Assembly (NCBI GenBank): GCA_949361645.1
Contig: OX442415.1
Coordinates: 10,395,071 to 10,459,070 of the forward strand
Direction of reading: 5' to 3'
Source of the DNA: Spongilla lacustris
Taxonomy: Eukaryota > Porifera > Demospongiae > Spongillida > Spongillidae
DNA length: 64,000 nt
The translations under genes and the position numbers were made by a program. The notes below the pieces were generated by a model. The model was not told the DNA's origin, did no database searches, and saw only the letters and a list, made by a program, of their open reading frames with translations. How positions within the stretch are numbered: the first letter of the stretch is position 1; every line of letters begins with the position of its first letter. Positions 45,314 to 56,782 of the stretch are shown one piece after another.

Positions 45314-46509
45314 TTATACACAATGGCAACTTTTCACTTCAAAGTTTAGCAGGGTGTCTAGCAGAACAGTGTTGTTGTCACTTCGTAGAACTGTCAGCGA
45401 CCTGTATCTCTCTGGTACGCAGCGCAACGGAGGAACTGCGGCGGGATCCTTTTGATGTTCCGAGGATATAATCCAAGCGCGCGTACCGACGGGAGGCGGC
45501 TCTGAATCACATGCACCGGCACAGTAGCTTAGAGAGTACTCCAAGGGTTCGATGATGTCACTCAAGTAGTCCGATAAATTAATCTGCATATGCGGAAAGA
45601 GAAAGTTAACCAAATAGGTATCGCCAGAATGTATCTGATCAGAATAATGCGCAGAACTTACCTGATGGTAATGAACCTGGCATGCACTTTGCGATGTACG
45701 TGCCAGTCGCCGAACTTCGGATTTGTAGTTTGCAGTTATGCGGGAGACCCGAAAACGCCCTTGAAAATCATTGGTGGAGTCGTTCGAAAATAAAAGCAGT
45801 ACTGGCGAATGGTCGTCTCCGGAACCAGCAAATGCACTTAGCACCGCGTCGATCCTGTTGCACGCGCCCAGTACCTCCATTTTGAAGGACAACTCCTCAG
45901 TCTCCTGTTCTGATTGGCTCATTTTTTGCGTCCAGCTCCTGTATACTTGGCTGAGGTTACGAAACGGAACCCAACTTTCCTCTTTCAAATCCGTGCCAGA
46001 AATGACCGATTGGAAACCCCCCAAATAAGTGTGCAGATGTACAGTGACGTCAGATATGTTGCATCCGACACCCCGCAATGATGCAATGGCCTGAGCTGAT
46101 AGAGGTTTCTTATACACCCTTAGTTCAGCTTCGACTTCACTGCCATAGGACCGCAGCCGCGTCGCTGCGAAGCGAATGCGTACTGCCGCAATACGCCCGA
46201 GCGCGGAGTAGCTTGATTGCACTGCGGTTTGCATGACAACAGCAAAAATCAATTTCATACAAAAAATCCATGCATGCAAAACTCACCTGATCCTGTTACG
46301 CTTTGGATGGAGTCGGCATGCCGCCCACCATAGCATTTCTCCGGTGTACTCCTGCGCGTACAACTGTACAGGGAGTTCATGAATCCGTTCCCTCTCAAAT
46401 CTGCTGTTTCGCCCTCTGCGCGAAGTTGCACATTTCCTTCGCTCAGCGGATAACAGTTCGCCCCCAGAGCGAAGAGAACGAAGGCAACGCGAGAAGCTAC
46501 TCTGTACAT
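45314..46509 (-). CDS. TGF-beta superfamily ligand, three exons
   Basis: Secreted growth-factor precursor. Exon 1 46287-46509 (signal-like start MYRVASRVAFVLFALGANC), exon 2 45662-46221, exon 3 45314-45583. All junctions are GT-AG and in phase (1, then 0), giving a 350-residue protein. Exon 2 encodes a propeptide-like region and a furin-type RLAR site near its end. Then comes the cystine-knot domain: C before QVHYHQ, YSLSYCAGAC, LRCVPERYRSL, and the terminal FEVKSCHCV. The usual CC pair is a single C (LRCVP). Six knot cysteines remain, and the one for the interchain disulfide is missing, as in GDF9/BMP15/Lefty-type ligands. The 78-bp second intron is open in frame, so an unspliced reading is possible. 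Signalling through type I/II serine kinase receptors is inferred from the family. Confidence 0.9.
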
Positions 46510-46845
46510 GGACTGAAGTGGTTTTCAGTTTGATTTGTCCTTGGCAGCTGCAGCATGGTTTTATATGGGCCGATAATTGAAGCGCGCAGTAGCGCGGCAG
46601 GATGTGAGTTTTTTTTTTTGGAGGCCGCATGCGTACCATTGACTGTAGGCTAACATATTGGGATGCATGCGCAGCACAGCCCTATGCGGCCATACCATTT
46701 GTGGACAAATAGCATACCTATTGTAGCTTGACAACAGACAACCTTACACAACTTTGCACAATACGTATTTAACTTGTCGCCATTTCACATGGCCTAGTTT
46801 TCTCACCACTGCTTCCTACACAGGCGCGTAGACAAAGTTGAAAAA

Positions 46846-46849
46846 CTAA

Positions 46850-46884
<35 letters not shown>

Positions 46885-47010
46885 AAATGGAGGGGCGGAG
46901 CCCCTCTTGCAACAGCTAGGGGGATGGGGGAGCGCTGTACTAAATTGTTAGTAAGCTCCCTCATCTGCTCGGGGTCTGGGGTGGAGCGAGCCTCAGAAAC
47001 CGGTGCGTAT
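46846..47010. mobile_element. Poly-G MITE fragment
   Basis: Poly-G (46851-46881) is followed by GGAGGGGCGGAGCCCCTC, GGGGGAGCGCTG and AGCTCCCTCATC, like the subterminal module of the hAT elements at 2852 and 19871. Termini were not resolved. Confidence 0.5.
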
Positions 47011-49240
47011 AATTTCACAGGAATTTTTTTTTAATCCTCACGCATGTACATACATGTACATGTATCTATATAGCCGGAATGAATAGGAATTAAAGCAGCT
47101 GCAATTCATTTCGCGCGATTTAACACAGTGCGCTATATGATGTCAATTCTGCGATGGGTTGTAAAATCTAACTCTACACTTCCAAACGATGCCACGGTAG
47201 GTGCTACTGAGGTAAATGTAAGTGCCAGCCTGCAATCGTCGGCTTAAAACATGGCTCCGCACAACAGTGGGTCAAGCAAGGTTGACTGAATTGGTGCTTC
47301 ATCCCAGCACTGTGAATAGTCTCCTCCCCAGACCCTATTCGTTGCGTATATGGTCTGGCATCATCTCGAGTCGCAAGGGTGTGGAATGTAAACAACCAAT
47401 CCTATCTACACCATCGCTTGACCACATCCGATGATAATCAAATTTATTGGAGCTACGGCGGCAGTATTACAGTTTGGGCCCCTTTTTAGTGTTGAGGAGA
47501 CGCCGGTTTTGTTGACTAGCGATACTGCCAGCCCACACCAATTGCTTGCTCGGCAAGATTTGGCTCCTGCGATTCGTGCGAAGAAGGACAAAACCTATAT
47601 ATGTCACACAGTTGAGCTACTTAGCCTTAGGTAAAAAACGACATCGACGCCATTAAAAAGGCTGAACGATGTGTCATTTTGAAGATCAATTTAACCTCTC
47701 TAATAATAGCAGCATCGACCAATATATAGACGTGTGCATGCCACTCAGTACGACAGGTTTGAAAAGAACTAACTCGCACTAAAAATCGACTCCTTCTGTT
47801 TGTCCTTCAATGTCTCCACTCTCAGCTCTCAGTCTGTCATCGCGAAACGCACAGCTAGTTTCCACTCAGTGTGGGTCTGGGTCGAGCTAATGGTGGCATA
47901 TTTGTTTATGTACTACGTCATAATTAAAGTGCGCACGAATTCCAGGACCAGACCTATACGAGCGTGTTTATACATTATTATCTGATGAACATTGCGTCAT
48001 ATTGGTCTGGGAACGAGACTACATTGCGAATAACTTCATTGAAAGAAACGAAAGTCGTTTGCGCATATTTGGGCAATTCGTGTAAATGCAGTTACCACTC
48101 CGGTCCTAAGTTTCAACTTGTTTAATGCTGTGTATTGTATTCTAATACGGACACCAGTGTTGAATGTATGAACATGGTGCATCTAATAACGCCTACGATA
48201 TTATACCATGCGCGTGAATAATTAATGTTTTTAACTTAAAATTGGCTGTAATATATACCAACAGAGCGAGTCAGTACTATTATACAATACAATCGGCCAT
48301 TTTTTTTTTTTGACGAACCCATCGACTTCAACGTACTTTTTCGACCGCGCAGACAAATTCTGCTGCCCAGCCTGAGGTGGAAGCACAGAACAAAAGGAGA
48401 CTGAAGGTACTAATAACGTATAGTATGGAACTGCATGTAGACATACTTTTTCTTCGCGATGGTATACGCGTGTGAAGTATATGTGGTTTGAGCTTTGGTA
48501 ACTACATGTGCGTATGGACATGTCATATGATAGTTTGAAAAGGGGTAGAATGCCTATCCACAATTTTTTTGGCGGTGGAATTGCTTCCATAATCCGGGCT
48601 GATGGATAGCCTGTGCTCTTGAACAATAAGAGAGGATGTGAACCTTGTTGTGGATACGTATATACATTGATAAGTTCTCTGTGTGGGCATGGATAGTCAG
48701 GAAAAACTTTAACACCACCCCCCCCCCCTCCCCCCCTGCACCCGTCCACCTTGCCCATTGTTATAAATATACAAATTCAGGTATCAACTAATTACTTGAC
48801 TGCTCCTGTAGACCACATGCAGTGTATAGACATTGTACACAGGTGGTGCCCAAGAGAAGTGAGCAATATGTATGGTGTGTGGGATGGCTTGTAGCCTTAG
48901 GTTGAGCAGTGCTGCACAGGACATGTGGGTCCTGGGCCCAAGACACTGGCTGTCTTCTCCCCCATAGGAGAGGAGGGTGTAGGCCTACCATTAAGATCAA
49001 TGTCCTAGCCATCATCAAGCAGCTTCATGTGTTAGACAACCCTCCTCTTAGTGTCTCTATCATTGCATGAGACTGCATCCCCCGGTACCTTTACCTACAC
49101 TTCTCAGGTGTGCCTACCCATATGTTATGCGAAGGAAGTGACTGCTATTCTGACCCCAATCCATTGGTCCCTCCAGCTGTTCCTGTTCTCAGCATTCTAA
49201 GTGGGAATGGGGACAATTTCAACTTAATGCGTATAAATGT
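47011..49240. other. No gene recognised
   Basis: Overlapping open frames on both strands at 47204-47634 have no identifiable domain. GGTCTGGGAACGAGACTA at 48003. A short open stretch ending at AAG/GTACTA near 48406 could be an exon but is not supported further. Confidence 0.4.
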
Positions 49241-49257
49241 GAAACCATCAGTAGTAG

Positions 49258-49605
49258 CTTCTCTTCTACTCCCTCCCCTCTCCCTCCCCTCTCCTCCATC
49301 CCTGTCCTCCCTCCCCTTTTCTCCCTCTGCTCTCCTCCCTCCCCTCCCACCCTCCTTCGTCTCCTTCCCCTCTCCTCCCATCTCCATCCCCTCTCCTCCC
49401 CTCCTCCCTCCCTCCTCCCTCCCTCCCCTCTCCTCCCTCCCTCCCTCCCTTTACTCCTCCCTCCCCTCTCCTCCATCTCCCCCGCCCTCCCCTCCCTTTC
49501 CTTCCTCCCCTCCTCCCTCCCCTCTCCTCCCCTCTCCTGAGGCACTGCTCTCCTCCCCTCCCTCCCCTCTCCTTCCCTCTCACTCTCCTCCCTCCCTCCC
49601 ATTGT
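49258..49605. repeat. Pyrimidine-rich (CCTCCCT)n tract
   Basis: Nearly pure CT over about 350 bp. Pro/Ser/Leu frames on the plus strand and Gly/Arg/Glu frames on the minus strand are artefacts. Confidence 0.95.
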
Positions 49606-50011
49606 GCCTTGTTGTTATACTTTCCCTTCTATCTACTCTGTTGGTTCTCCTTAATAATTCTGTTTACACTTATAACTACTGTACACTGTCAAAGTACACG
49701 TCACAAGCACCGAATGGCACTTCCAGTGGAAGCCGCATTATTCATAGCAAAGCAAAACCGTTTAATGGCTGCATCTGAATGGTGTTTCTGTACACCTAAT
49801 TGTGTGTAGTTTACAATGCGGCATACCAACCGTCTTGAGAATTTGTTGTCTGTGCTTGGTGTTTTCATCCTAAAGTTACCCCTCTCCCTTATACGATATC
49901 CGTACATAAGTTGGCTGCGCGTTATTAAGGATTGCGATATGAAGTGCGCATATAGTATAGTCCATAGTCATATCAGTTAAATGGGAGGAATCAACGGGTA
50001 ATGATGCACTA

Positions 50012-50342
50012 TTGTTCTATTTATTACTTCTCGCGCGGGAAGCGGCCAACATCAGCGCCAGACCCAGTAGGACCAATTCTGTGGGCAAACTAAAAGTGGA
50101 AAGCCGAAGGAGACAAGAGGTACGTACAGTGTATGGTATGGAACTGTTGCCACGTCTTTTTTTTGTTTTGGTTTGCATGGAGCCGGCATCGCTTCCACAT
50201 TATGCATGTAGTGCTATTAATATGTAATCATAACTACGCTCAGCAGGCGACGCATCTTTTCGTGCACAACCTGCGCTGCAAAAGAGTGAAAAACCTCCGC
50301 CGCCAAACCCTGGCTGCACGCGTGTATACGCCTTACCTATTT
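50012..50342 (+). other. Possible exons, unrecognised
   Basis: The stretch ending at 50118 (ANISARPSRTNSVGKLKVES, then RRRQE) stops at GAG/GTACGT. A second stretch follows CAGCAG at 50247 and is open for about 100 bp. Phases can be reconciled only for one reading. No domain seen. Confidence 0.25.
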
Positions 50343-53285
50343 GGGGCGATGTGATCTTCCAGTAAATGCATCTTTAATGGTATTGAATTGCCTGGGAACG
50401 ATGCTCCAAAATCGGCCATGAATAGATGATGTCCGGACTTCAAATAGTCTTGAGCCTTATAAGTATCCAGACCATCAACAAATGGTCCATCATGACGGTT
50501 CAATCACTTACATGTATCCATGGCTCTGGTGGTTTTGGCTATTTCGCTCATCAGTATACAGTCATTGTCAAACTGACATATTGCAATGATGTATCTGTTG
50601 CTTCCTCTTTTCCTCAACCTGAGCTGTTTGATCATCAAAACAACTGCACTGATGTACGTTAATTAATTGGCAGCTCCTCCACATGCAATGTTGTGAGTTC
50701 ATCCCTGACCTCTGCATAGCTTCTGCAAGTCTGCACTGGGAGCTGAAAAGGTCCATGGCTGTGCTGGCTGTTGTTTGGTTTACTAAGGCCAACTGTTATC
50801 TTCCAAGAGCCTAAGAAGATCCCTTTGGTCATGTGGAGCCAAGGTATGCCTATACCTATAAATACACAAGACATATATACCTGCATGTGCATATGACTGT
50901 ATATATTAACTTATACATGTGGCATGGGAATGTCAAAAATGGGCTGTGAAATGCAATTCCCATATTCCAATGCATTGCACTTCTGCATACCCTTCCAGCT
51001 ATATGATCGTTCTTTCAGGAAATTCTCCTCTTGTTGTTCCTGCAACCTTCCTTATCTATTAGCACCTGTAGAAGGGGCATGACCACATGTACTGATAGTG
51101 CTAAATGAATATACACTTGTACACCATACACACACCTGATGCGCCAGATCGCCCATACATCCTCCCCATGCAGGAATTCACAGTCACCGTCCACTTAACA
51201 CTTTTAGTGTACTTCTGCTCTCCCATTTTAGTGTTCTTGAATAATACCATACAATTTTGGACCGCGGGGCCCCTGTTATACCTTGGGGCCCTGGGTAGGT
51301 AACCCCGCTTACCCCCCCCCCCCCCCTCCCTCACCGGCCCTGACCAGCCATAATATTACTGGCCCAACTAGAACTAGAATTACTGGCAACCATTAATCTT
51401 GACCATTGCATGCATGGATGTCAATGGGTTTATAACTATAGATAATACTTAGCTGTTCCTCATATAGGGATGAAAAAGTGGACTACTTCAGCCATCCAAG
51501 TCAACACCTGCATCGTCACCCATGGTAGGTGCAGCACTGTGGTGAGCCCTAGCCCTTACATCCTGATAGCTAGCCCTTACATTCGGGCCTCATGGAGTTA
51601 GGGCCGGGTGTGGTGATAGCTAGCCCTTACATCCCTCATGCAGGGTGTGGGGATCCCTAGCCGTCTGTGGATATTTTGTGTCCTCCAGCTGTGTAAAGAC
51701 TATTGGAGGTGCTGGTCTCAGATGTGATGGTATAAAGGGCACACTTCTCCCCACTGCTGTGGGCCAGTTTATGGCTGTGCATGCGGGTGGAACACACACC
51801 TGTGCCCTATGTGGAAGTTGCAGAGTTTGGAACAAGATATCCATGCAGGCAGGACACTGTACACTTGGTCCAGGATGGTTGGATTGTACTGGTGCTGGTC
51901 AGTGGGACATCAGGATTAGGTGAGTGGTGTGGTGGTACAGTCCCTCTAGTTGCTGTTAATTGTTGATGGGCAACCTGTTGGGTGTGCATACGCATATCCT
52001 TGGCACCACATATCTTGGGTTCCTACACATACTCATGTGTACAGTAAGCTTTCATCGTACCAGTGATATTGACCATTTGCACTAATAGCACTTGGTAGTT
52101 GGTATAATGTCAACATTTGCTATTCTAGTGTTATGACCTTCAGAGATTCTATGCACCTATATACACTTCCTCTTTCCAAAAGGCTTCCACACACTCCAAA
52201 ACGTTGCTGGACCTTATTGTTCTGGTGTCCGTGAACTTACTTGTAAAAGTAGGATAACCTGTACTAGTAGTGTCAGTATGAATTATCTTCATCCTCACAG
52301 TATTGAGCGGGCTCCGCGCGCAGATGGCACCGAGCGTGGTTAAAACTGTTTTAGAAAATAGAAAGGTCAACGCGCAGATACATTCCTAATATGGGTGTGC
52401 TATGTGTGGGACTACTGTTTAACCATAAAGGTCCGGCCTTTGCACCTTTATGCACACAAATTAAGGACCTTTGTACATTTCTCCTTAGTTCAAGGTGTAA
52501 ACAACTGTGGTGAACTCCATTTGGAACTACCGCGCTCGGCCTTGATTTCTGCTATACGTCGGTACGTCTACTGCTCTACAGCATGCATGGCTTGTATTAT
52601 AGCACTGAATGCATGTGTGCGCACGCAAGGATGAGTTGGGCGCAGCCCGACCTTCACGTATTGGGGGAAGGTAGGGTACTGTTTTAGCACAAGCTGCAAC
52701 AGGGATTGCAGTCCAATCAGAATCCAGTTTTCAATGCGGGCAATTATCGCCCAATAAATACATTCTGCAGCAGCTCTTAATTGTACATCTATTCATTGAT
52801 ATCAATTGCACGCCTGCGCAAGGATATAGTGTACGATCCCGCCCTCGATGAATGTACCTGCGCGCATGCATGGACATGGATGTATAGATGATTCATTTCG
52901 CTAGCGCTCCGTGCATCCAAAATGTAGGGTTCGTCGTTGGACCCTTCTTGTGCAGAGATGAGGAATTTGATAGCACATCCGGAAGCATCCGCACCACTAG
53001 GACTACAACCAAGCAAAGACGTCAGCCATAACGGTACGAATCAAATGAAGTTCAAATGAATGCTTGAGCCTCGCTAAATTGGTGGTCAACAAGTGATGAC
53101 ATCATTACGTAAAACGTGGGCTGGGCAATATGAGTGATGAAAATTAATTTAGTGTCATTTATACCAACACGATCGACAGTTTTGGCAACGTTTGAGTCTC
53201 AATTTTCTTACCATGGTTTGATGGCAGTGCCTACCGACCCAGTTTGGGGGGCGGGGGGGGGGGGGGGGGGGGGTGCCGTGGGGTG
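50343..53285. other. No gene recognised
   Basis: Read on both strands; only short frames without domain signatures. Poly-C at 51311-51327, poly-G at 53257-53272, and CATCCTGATAGCTAGCCCTT-type short repeats near 51545-51640. Confidence 0.4.
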
Positions 53286-53287
53286 TA

Positions 53288-54850
53288 CAGTGGAAACCAT
53301 CACACTTGGAACAATAATTTTTTGGTACTTTTATTGACAACATTTGAATTTATTTCAATAACTATAAGCTCAAATGCAAATCTGACAACGTAGGTATAGT
53401 GTACAACTATTTTTCAATACATACTGAAAGTTAAAAAGCATCACGTGACTATTTACTTTTGTTATTAACACTTTTTGTGACCCCAGTACTAAAAAAATTG
53501 TAAGCTGAATTCCTCCTGCTGTAGGCAATAGATCTTAGCCAAATTTGCAATATATCTAGAGAACGAGCATCACCAACCTTTGGCCGCGTCCGTTTTTAAG
53601 TCCGGTAAATAGTTACAGTTTTATCGAGCTGGATGTGCGTTTTTAGCTCGTAAAAGCTTAGGGATGCTATATCGTAGTACGCTCTCACTGAACGGATATA
53701 TTTCGTCTCCGACTCGTCACATGTTAGATCTATCGCAAAAGCGCACTTCAGAGGCGATAGACCCTCCTTTGCCTTTACAAAAGTGCTATCAAAGACGAAT
53801 ACCTGAAAACTACCGCCATTTCCCTATGAATTGCATTTGAAACGTCATTATAGCGTCATTTTTCGTATGAATATATTTTTAATGTGACGTCTTCGGTCTT
53901 TGTTTATCCAGTACCTGTGGACCACGAACGGCTAGTAAAAGCAGCAGCACCATCAATCTGGGCAGGCCTCTAGAAACGGCAATGAGCAAGAGGCACTCCA
54001 ATGCTGGAAACGAAAAGCGGTGGAATAAGCGGTCCCGCGTACCAGTAGGCCTACCATCCAGACCGCTTATATTACTAATTCCACCGCTTTTCGTCTCCAG
54101 CTTTTGGCGTTGCCTCTTGCTCTTTGCCATTTCTTGGCCTGCCCATATTGATGTTGCTGATTTACTAGCCGTTCGTCGTGAGTGCATGGCTTTTTGCAAT
54201 CTCCATTGACAGCACTTAATTGCACCACTGGATAAACAAATACCGAAGACGTCACATTAAAAATATATTCATACGAAAAATGATGCTATAATGACGTTTC
54301 AAATGCAATTCATAAGGAAATGGCGGTAGTTTTCAGGTATTCGTCTTTGATAGCACTTTTGTAAAGGCAAAGGAGGGTCTATCGCCTCCGAAGTACGCTT
54401 TTGCGATAGATCTAACATGTGACGAGTCGGAGACGAAATGTGTCCGTTCAGTGAGAGCGTACTACGAAATAGCATCCCTAAGCTTTTACGAGCTAAAATC
54501 GCACATCCAGCTCGATAAAACTGTAACTATTTACCGGACTTAAAAACGGACGCGGCCAAAGGTTGGTGATGCTCGTTCTCTAGATATATTGCAAATTTGG
54601 CTAAGATCTATTGCCTACAGCAGGAGGAATTCAGCTTACAATTTTTTAGTACTGGGGTCACAACAAGTGTTAATAACAAAAGTAAATAATCACGTGATGC
54701 TTTTAAACTTTCAATATATATTGAAAAATAGTTGTACACTATACCTACGTTGTCAGATTTGCATTTGAACTTATTGTTATTGAATTAAATTCAAGTGTTG
54801 TCAATAAAAGTACCAAAAAATTATTGTTCCAAGTGTGATGGTTTCCACTG
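53288..54850. mobile_element. 1.56-kb foldback element, ~750-bp arms
   Basis: 53288-54035 is repeated in reverse complement at 54061-54850, leaving a loop of about 25 bp. Ends are CAGTGGAAACCATCACAC at both termini, flanked by TA on each side (53286-53287 and 54851-54852). A TA duplication and CAGTGGAAACC end suggest a Tc1/mariner- or pogo-related foldback. Arms differ by scattered substitutions and small indels, including an extra ~40 bp near 54200-54235. No transposase frame. A transcript through it would form a long hairpin. Confidence 0.85.
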
Positions 54851-55207
54851 TACGTGGTAAATCACACTCCTATCGAACTCAATGGGGAGGATAGCTAGCG
54901 CGCATGTCCACATGACGTCATTACTACGTAAGCAGCTTCATGCCAAATACATCGGGGAGTCGGCATGTAAATTCTAAAGCGACGGTCTGGGAACGAGAAA
55001 TGTAGCTAACAATCTCGCTACTTGAACAAAACCTGAACATGACGGCAGTTCCATATTTGGCTAAACGTATAGGTATGTTAAATTTGCACCACATTCCATT
55101 AATCCTATTTATATCTCATTAGCAGTAACTTGCGTTAAAATCAGCATATTAAATAGTATTAACATTTCCATCACTCAATTATTAACAACTTTTTTAAAAA
55201 GGCGTTA

Positions 55208-55600
55208 TTAGATATCACACATGTATACATTAGACCAAACACAAACATTAACAGTTAGCTTAAGGAGGCTGAGAGCTTCCTGGCCAGGATGGCTCAAGCG
55301 ACTGTCACCAACCCGCGATATCATGTCGTAAAGGTCATGGAGATCGGAGGATGCTGCCACCTCAGCCTTCTTTGGCTTGGAAGCCTCCTTCACTGGGTCC
55401 AGACCCCTAAAGGAGCTCTTCTTGAAGAGCCTACAATCGATGTGATGGATTATGTCATCTGGGGAATTCCTCCCCCCCAATCAAATCCATGAAGGGGCTC
55501 TTACTTGTGCAATCTGAAGGATGATTCCCGGCCAAAGAGGCTGAAGGTCTTGGCCCTCCCTCTTGTGGGGCCACCACTTTGGCTGCCTGTTGTGCATGAG
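55208..55600 (-). CDS. Coding-like exon(s), weak GoLoco-like motif, unrecognised
   Basis: The minus-strand frame contains DDIIHHIDCRLFKKSSFRGL, then KKAEVAASSDLHDLYDMISR followed by VGDSRLSHPGQEALSLL. The LYDMI...SRL part loosely resembles a GoLoco G-alpha-binding motif but lacks the usual Q and the DDQR. An upstream stretch in another frame (SPFMDLIGG, 55490-55530) is separated by a run of G near 55475, so an indel or a small intron is possible. Amino-acid composition looks coding. Start, end and relation to the navigator-like gene downstream are unknown. Confidence 0.35.
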
Positions 55601-55604
55601 TGGG

Positions 55605-55752
55605 TGTGGAGAGAGAGGAGAGAGAGGAAGGGAGGGAGTGAGAGAGAGAGAGAGAGGGAGGGAGAGAGAGAAGAGAGAGAGAGAGGAGAGAGAGGGAGGG
55701 AGAGAGAGGAGAGAGAGAGAGGAGGAGAGAGAGAGGAGAGAGAGAGACTGGC
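55605..55752. repeat. (GAGAGAGG)n purine tract
   Basis: About 145 bp of GA-rich simple repeat; frames here are artefacts. Confidence 0.95.
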
Positions 55753-56385
55753 TTAGTGATATAATGGACCATATACGTGTACATGTACTAGTGATGGGAT
55801 AGTTAACTGCATGTACATGTAGTTTTTAACTTATGGTAAGTGGTACATGTACATGTACACGCATACACTTGCTAACTGACAACAGTAGAGTGCTCAGTTA
55901 ATTCAGTGCATGAATTGCCCTGCTATACAGTTAACCTGGATCCACCCCACTAGCATGAATTGGTTTAAATACAACATACATCTCCACCAGCCCCTCCCAC
56001 CACCACCAGCCCCTCCCACCACCTCCATCTGTGTTGGGCAACAAAGATGGAACTGTTTCCTCAGCTGTGTGAAAATAGCATTGACAGCTTTTCCTGCCTT
56101 GGAGCAGGCTAGTTAGCAGAATTACAGAAGTAGGAGAAACAGAACTTAGGAAAGTAGTGAAGGAGCAACATGTGAAAACTATGAAACCTTGAACTAAGTA
56201 ACCAAGGACTAAACTCGTTTCACCAAACTTCATTTTAAAATGCTTAGCTACCCTACATCACAACTTACTAGTCTCACTAGCTAGAGAAGCTGTATCCGAG
56301 CTGCCATCATCTGTCTTCTTCGATTTCTCCACAAAGAGAGATAACAAAACAGGGGTGTGTGAGTAAAAAAACAACACAATAAACA
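55753..56385. other. Mostly non-coding
   Basis: Dense ACATGTACATGT motifs at 55775-55860. A minus-strand open stretch at 56110-56028 (GKAVNAIFTQLRKQFHLCCP) follows an AG and may be an exon, but is not recognised. Confidence 0.3.
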
Positions 56386-56387
56386 AT

Positions 56388-56675
56388 CCATTAACCCCTT
56401 TAGCCCCACCCATTAACCCCTTAAGTCCCTTCCCGTTAACCCTTTAAGTCCCATCCCATCAACCCCTTAAGTTCCATCCCGTTAACCCCAGCCTGAAGTC
56501 CCATTCCGTTAACCCCTGAAGTCCCATTTTGTTAACCCCTTAAGTCCCATCCCATTAATCCCTCAAATCCTATCCCGTTAATCCCTCAAATTCTATCCCG
56601 TTAACCCCTTAAGTCCCATTTCGTTAATCCCTCAAATCCTATCCTGTTAACCCCTTGAATCCCATCCCATCAGTC
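56388..56675. repeat. ~24-bp minisatellite (TTAACCCCTTAAGTCCCATC)
   Basis: About 12 imperfect copies of GTTAACCCCTTAAGTCCCAT plus CCC. Confidence 0.9.
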
Positions 56676-56782
56676 AAACACCATCAAACACTCTTAGTAG
56701 TACACCTTGCACATCACATAAACAAACAAGCCTTACATGTTCCTACTTGGCTCTGAACTGAGGGGAGTCTCTGATCATGTCC

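Noticed and set aside
49110..49778. 222-codon Pro/Ser-rich frame with antisense Gly/Arg/Glu frames
   Set aside because: Low-complexity CT tract.
53879..54199. 106-codon minus-strand and 75-codon plus-strand frames
   Set aside because: They lie in the arms and centre of the foldback element and mirror each other; no domain.
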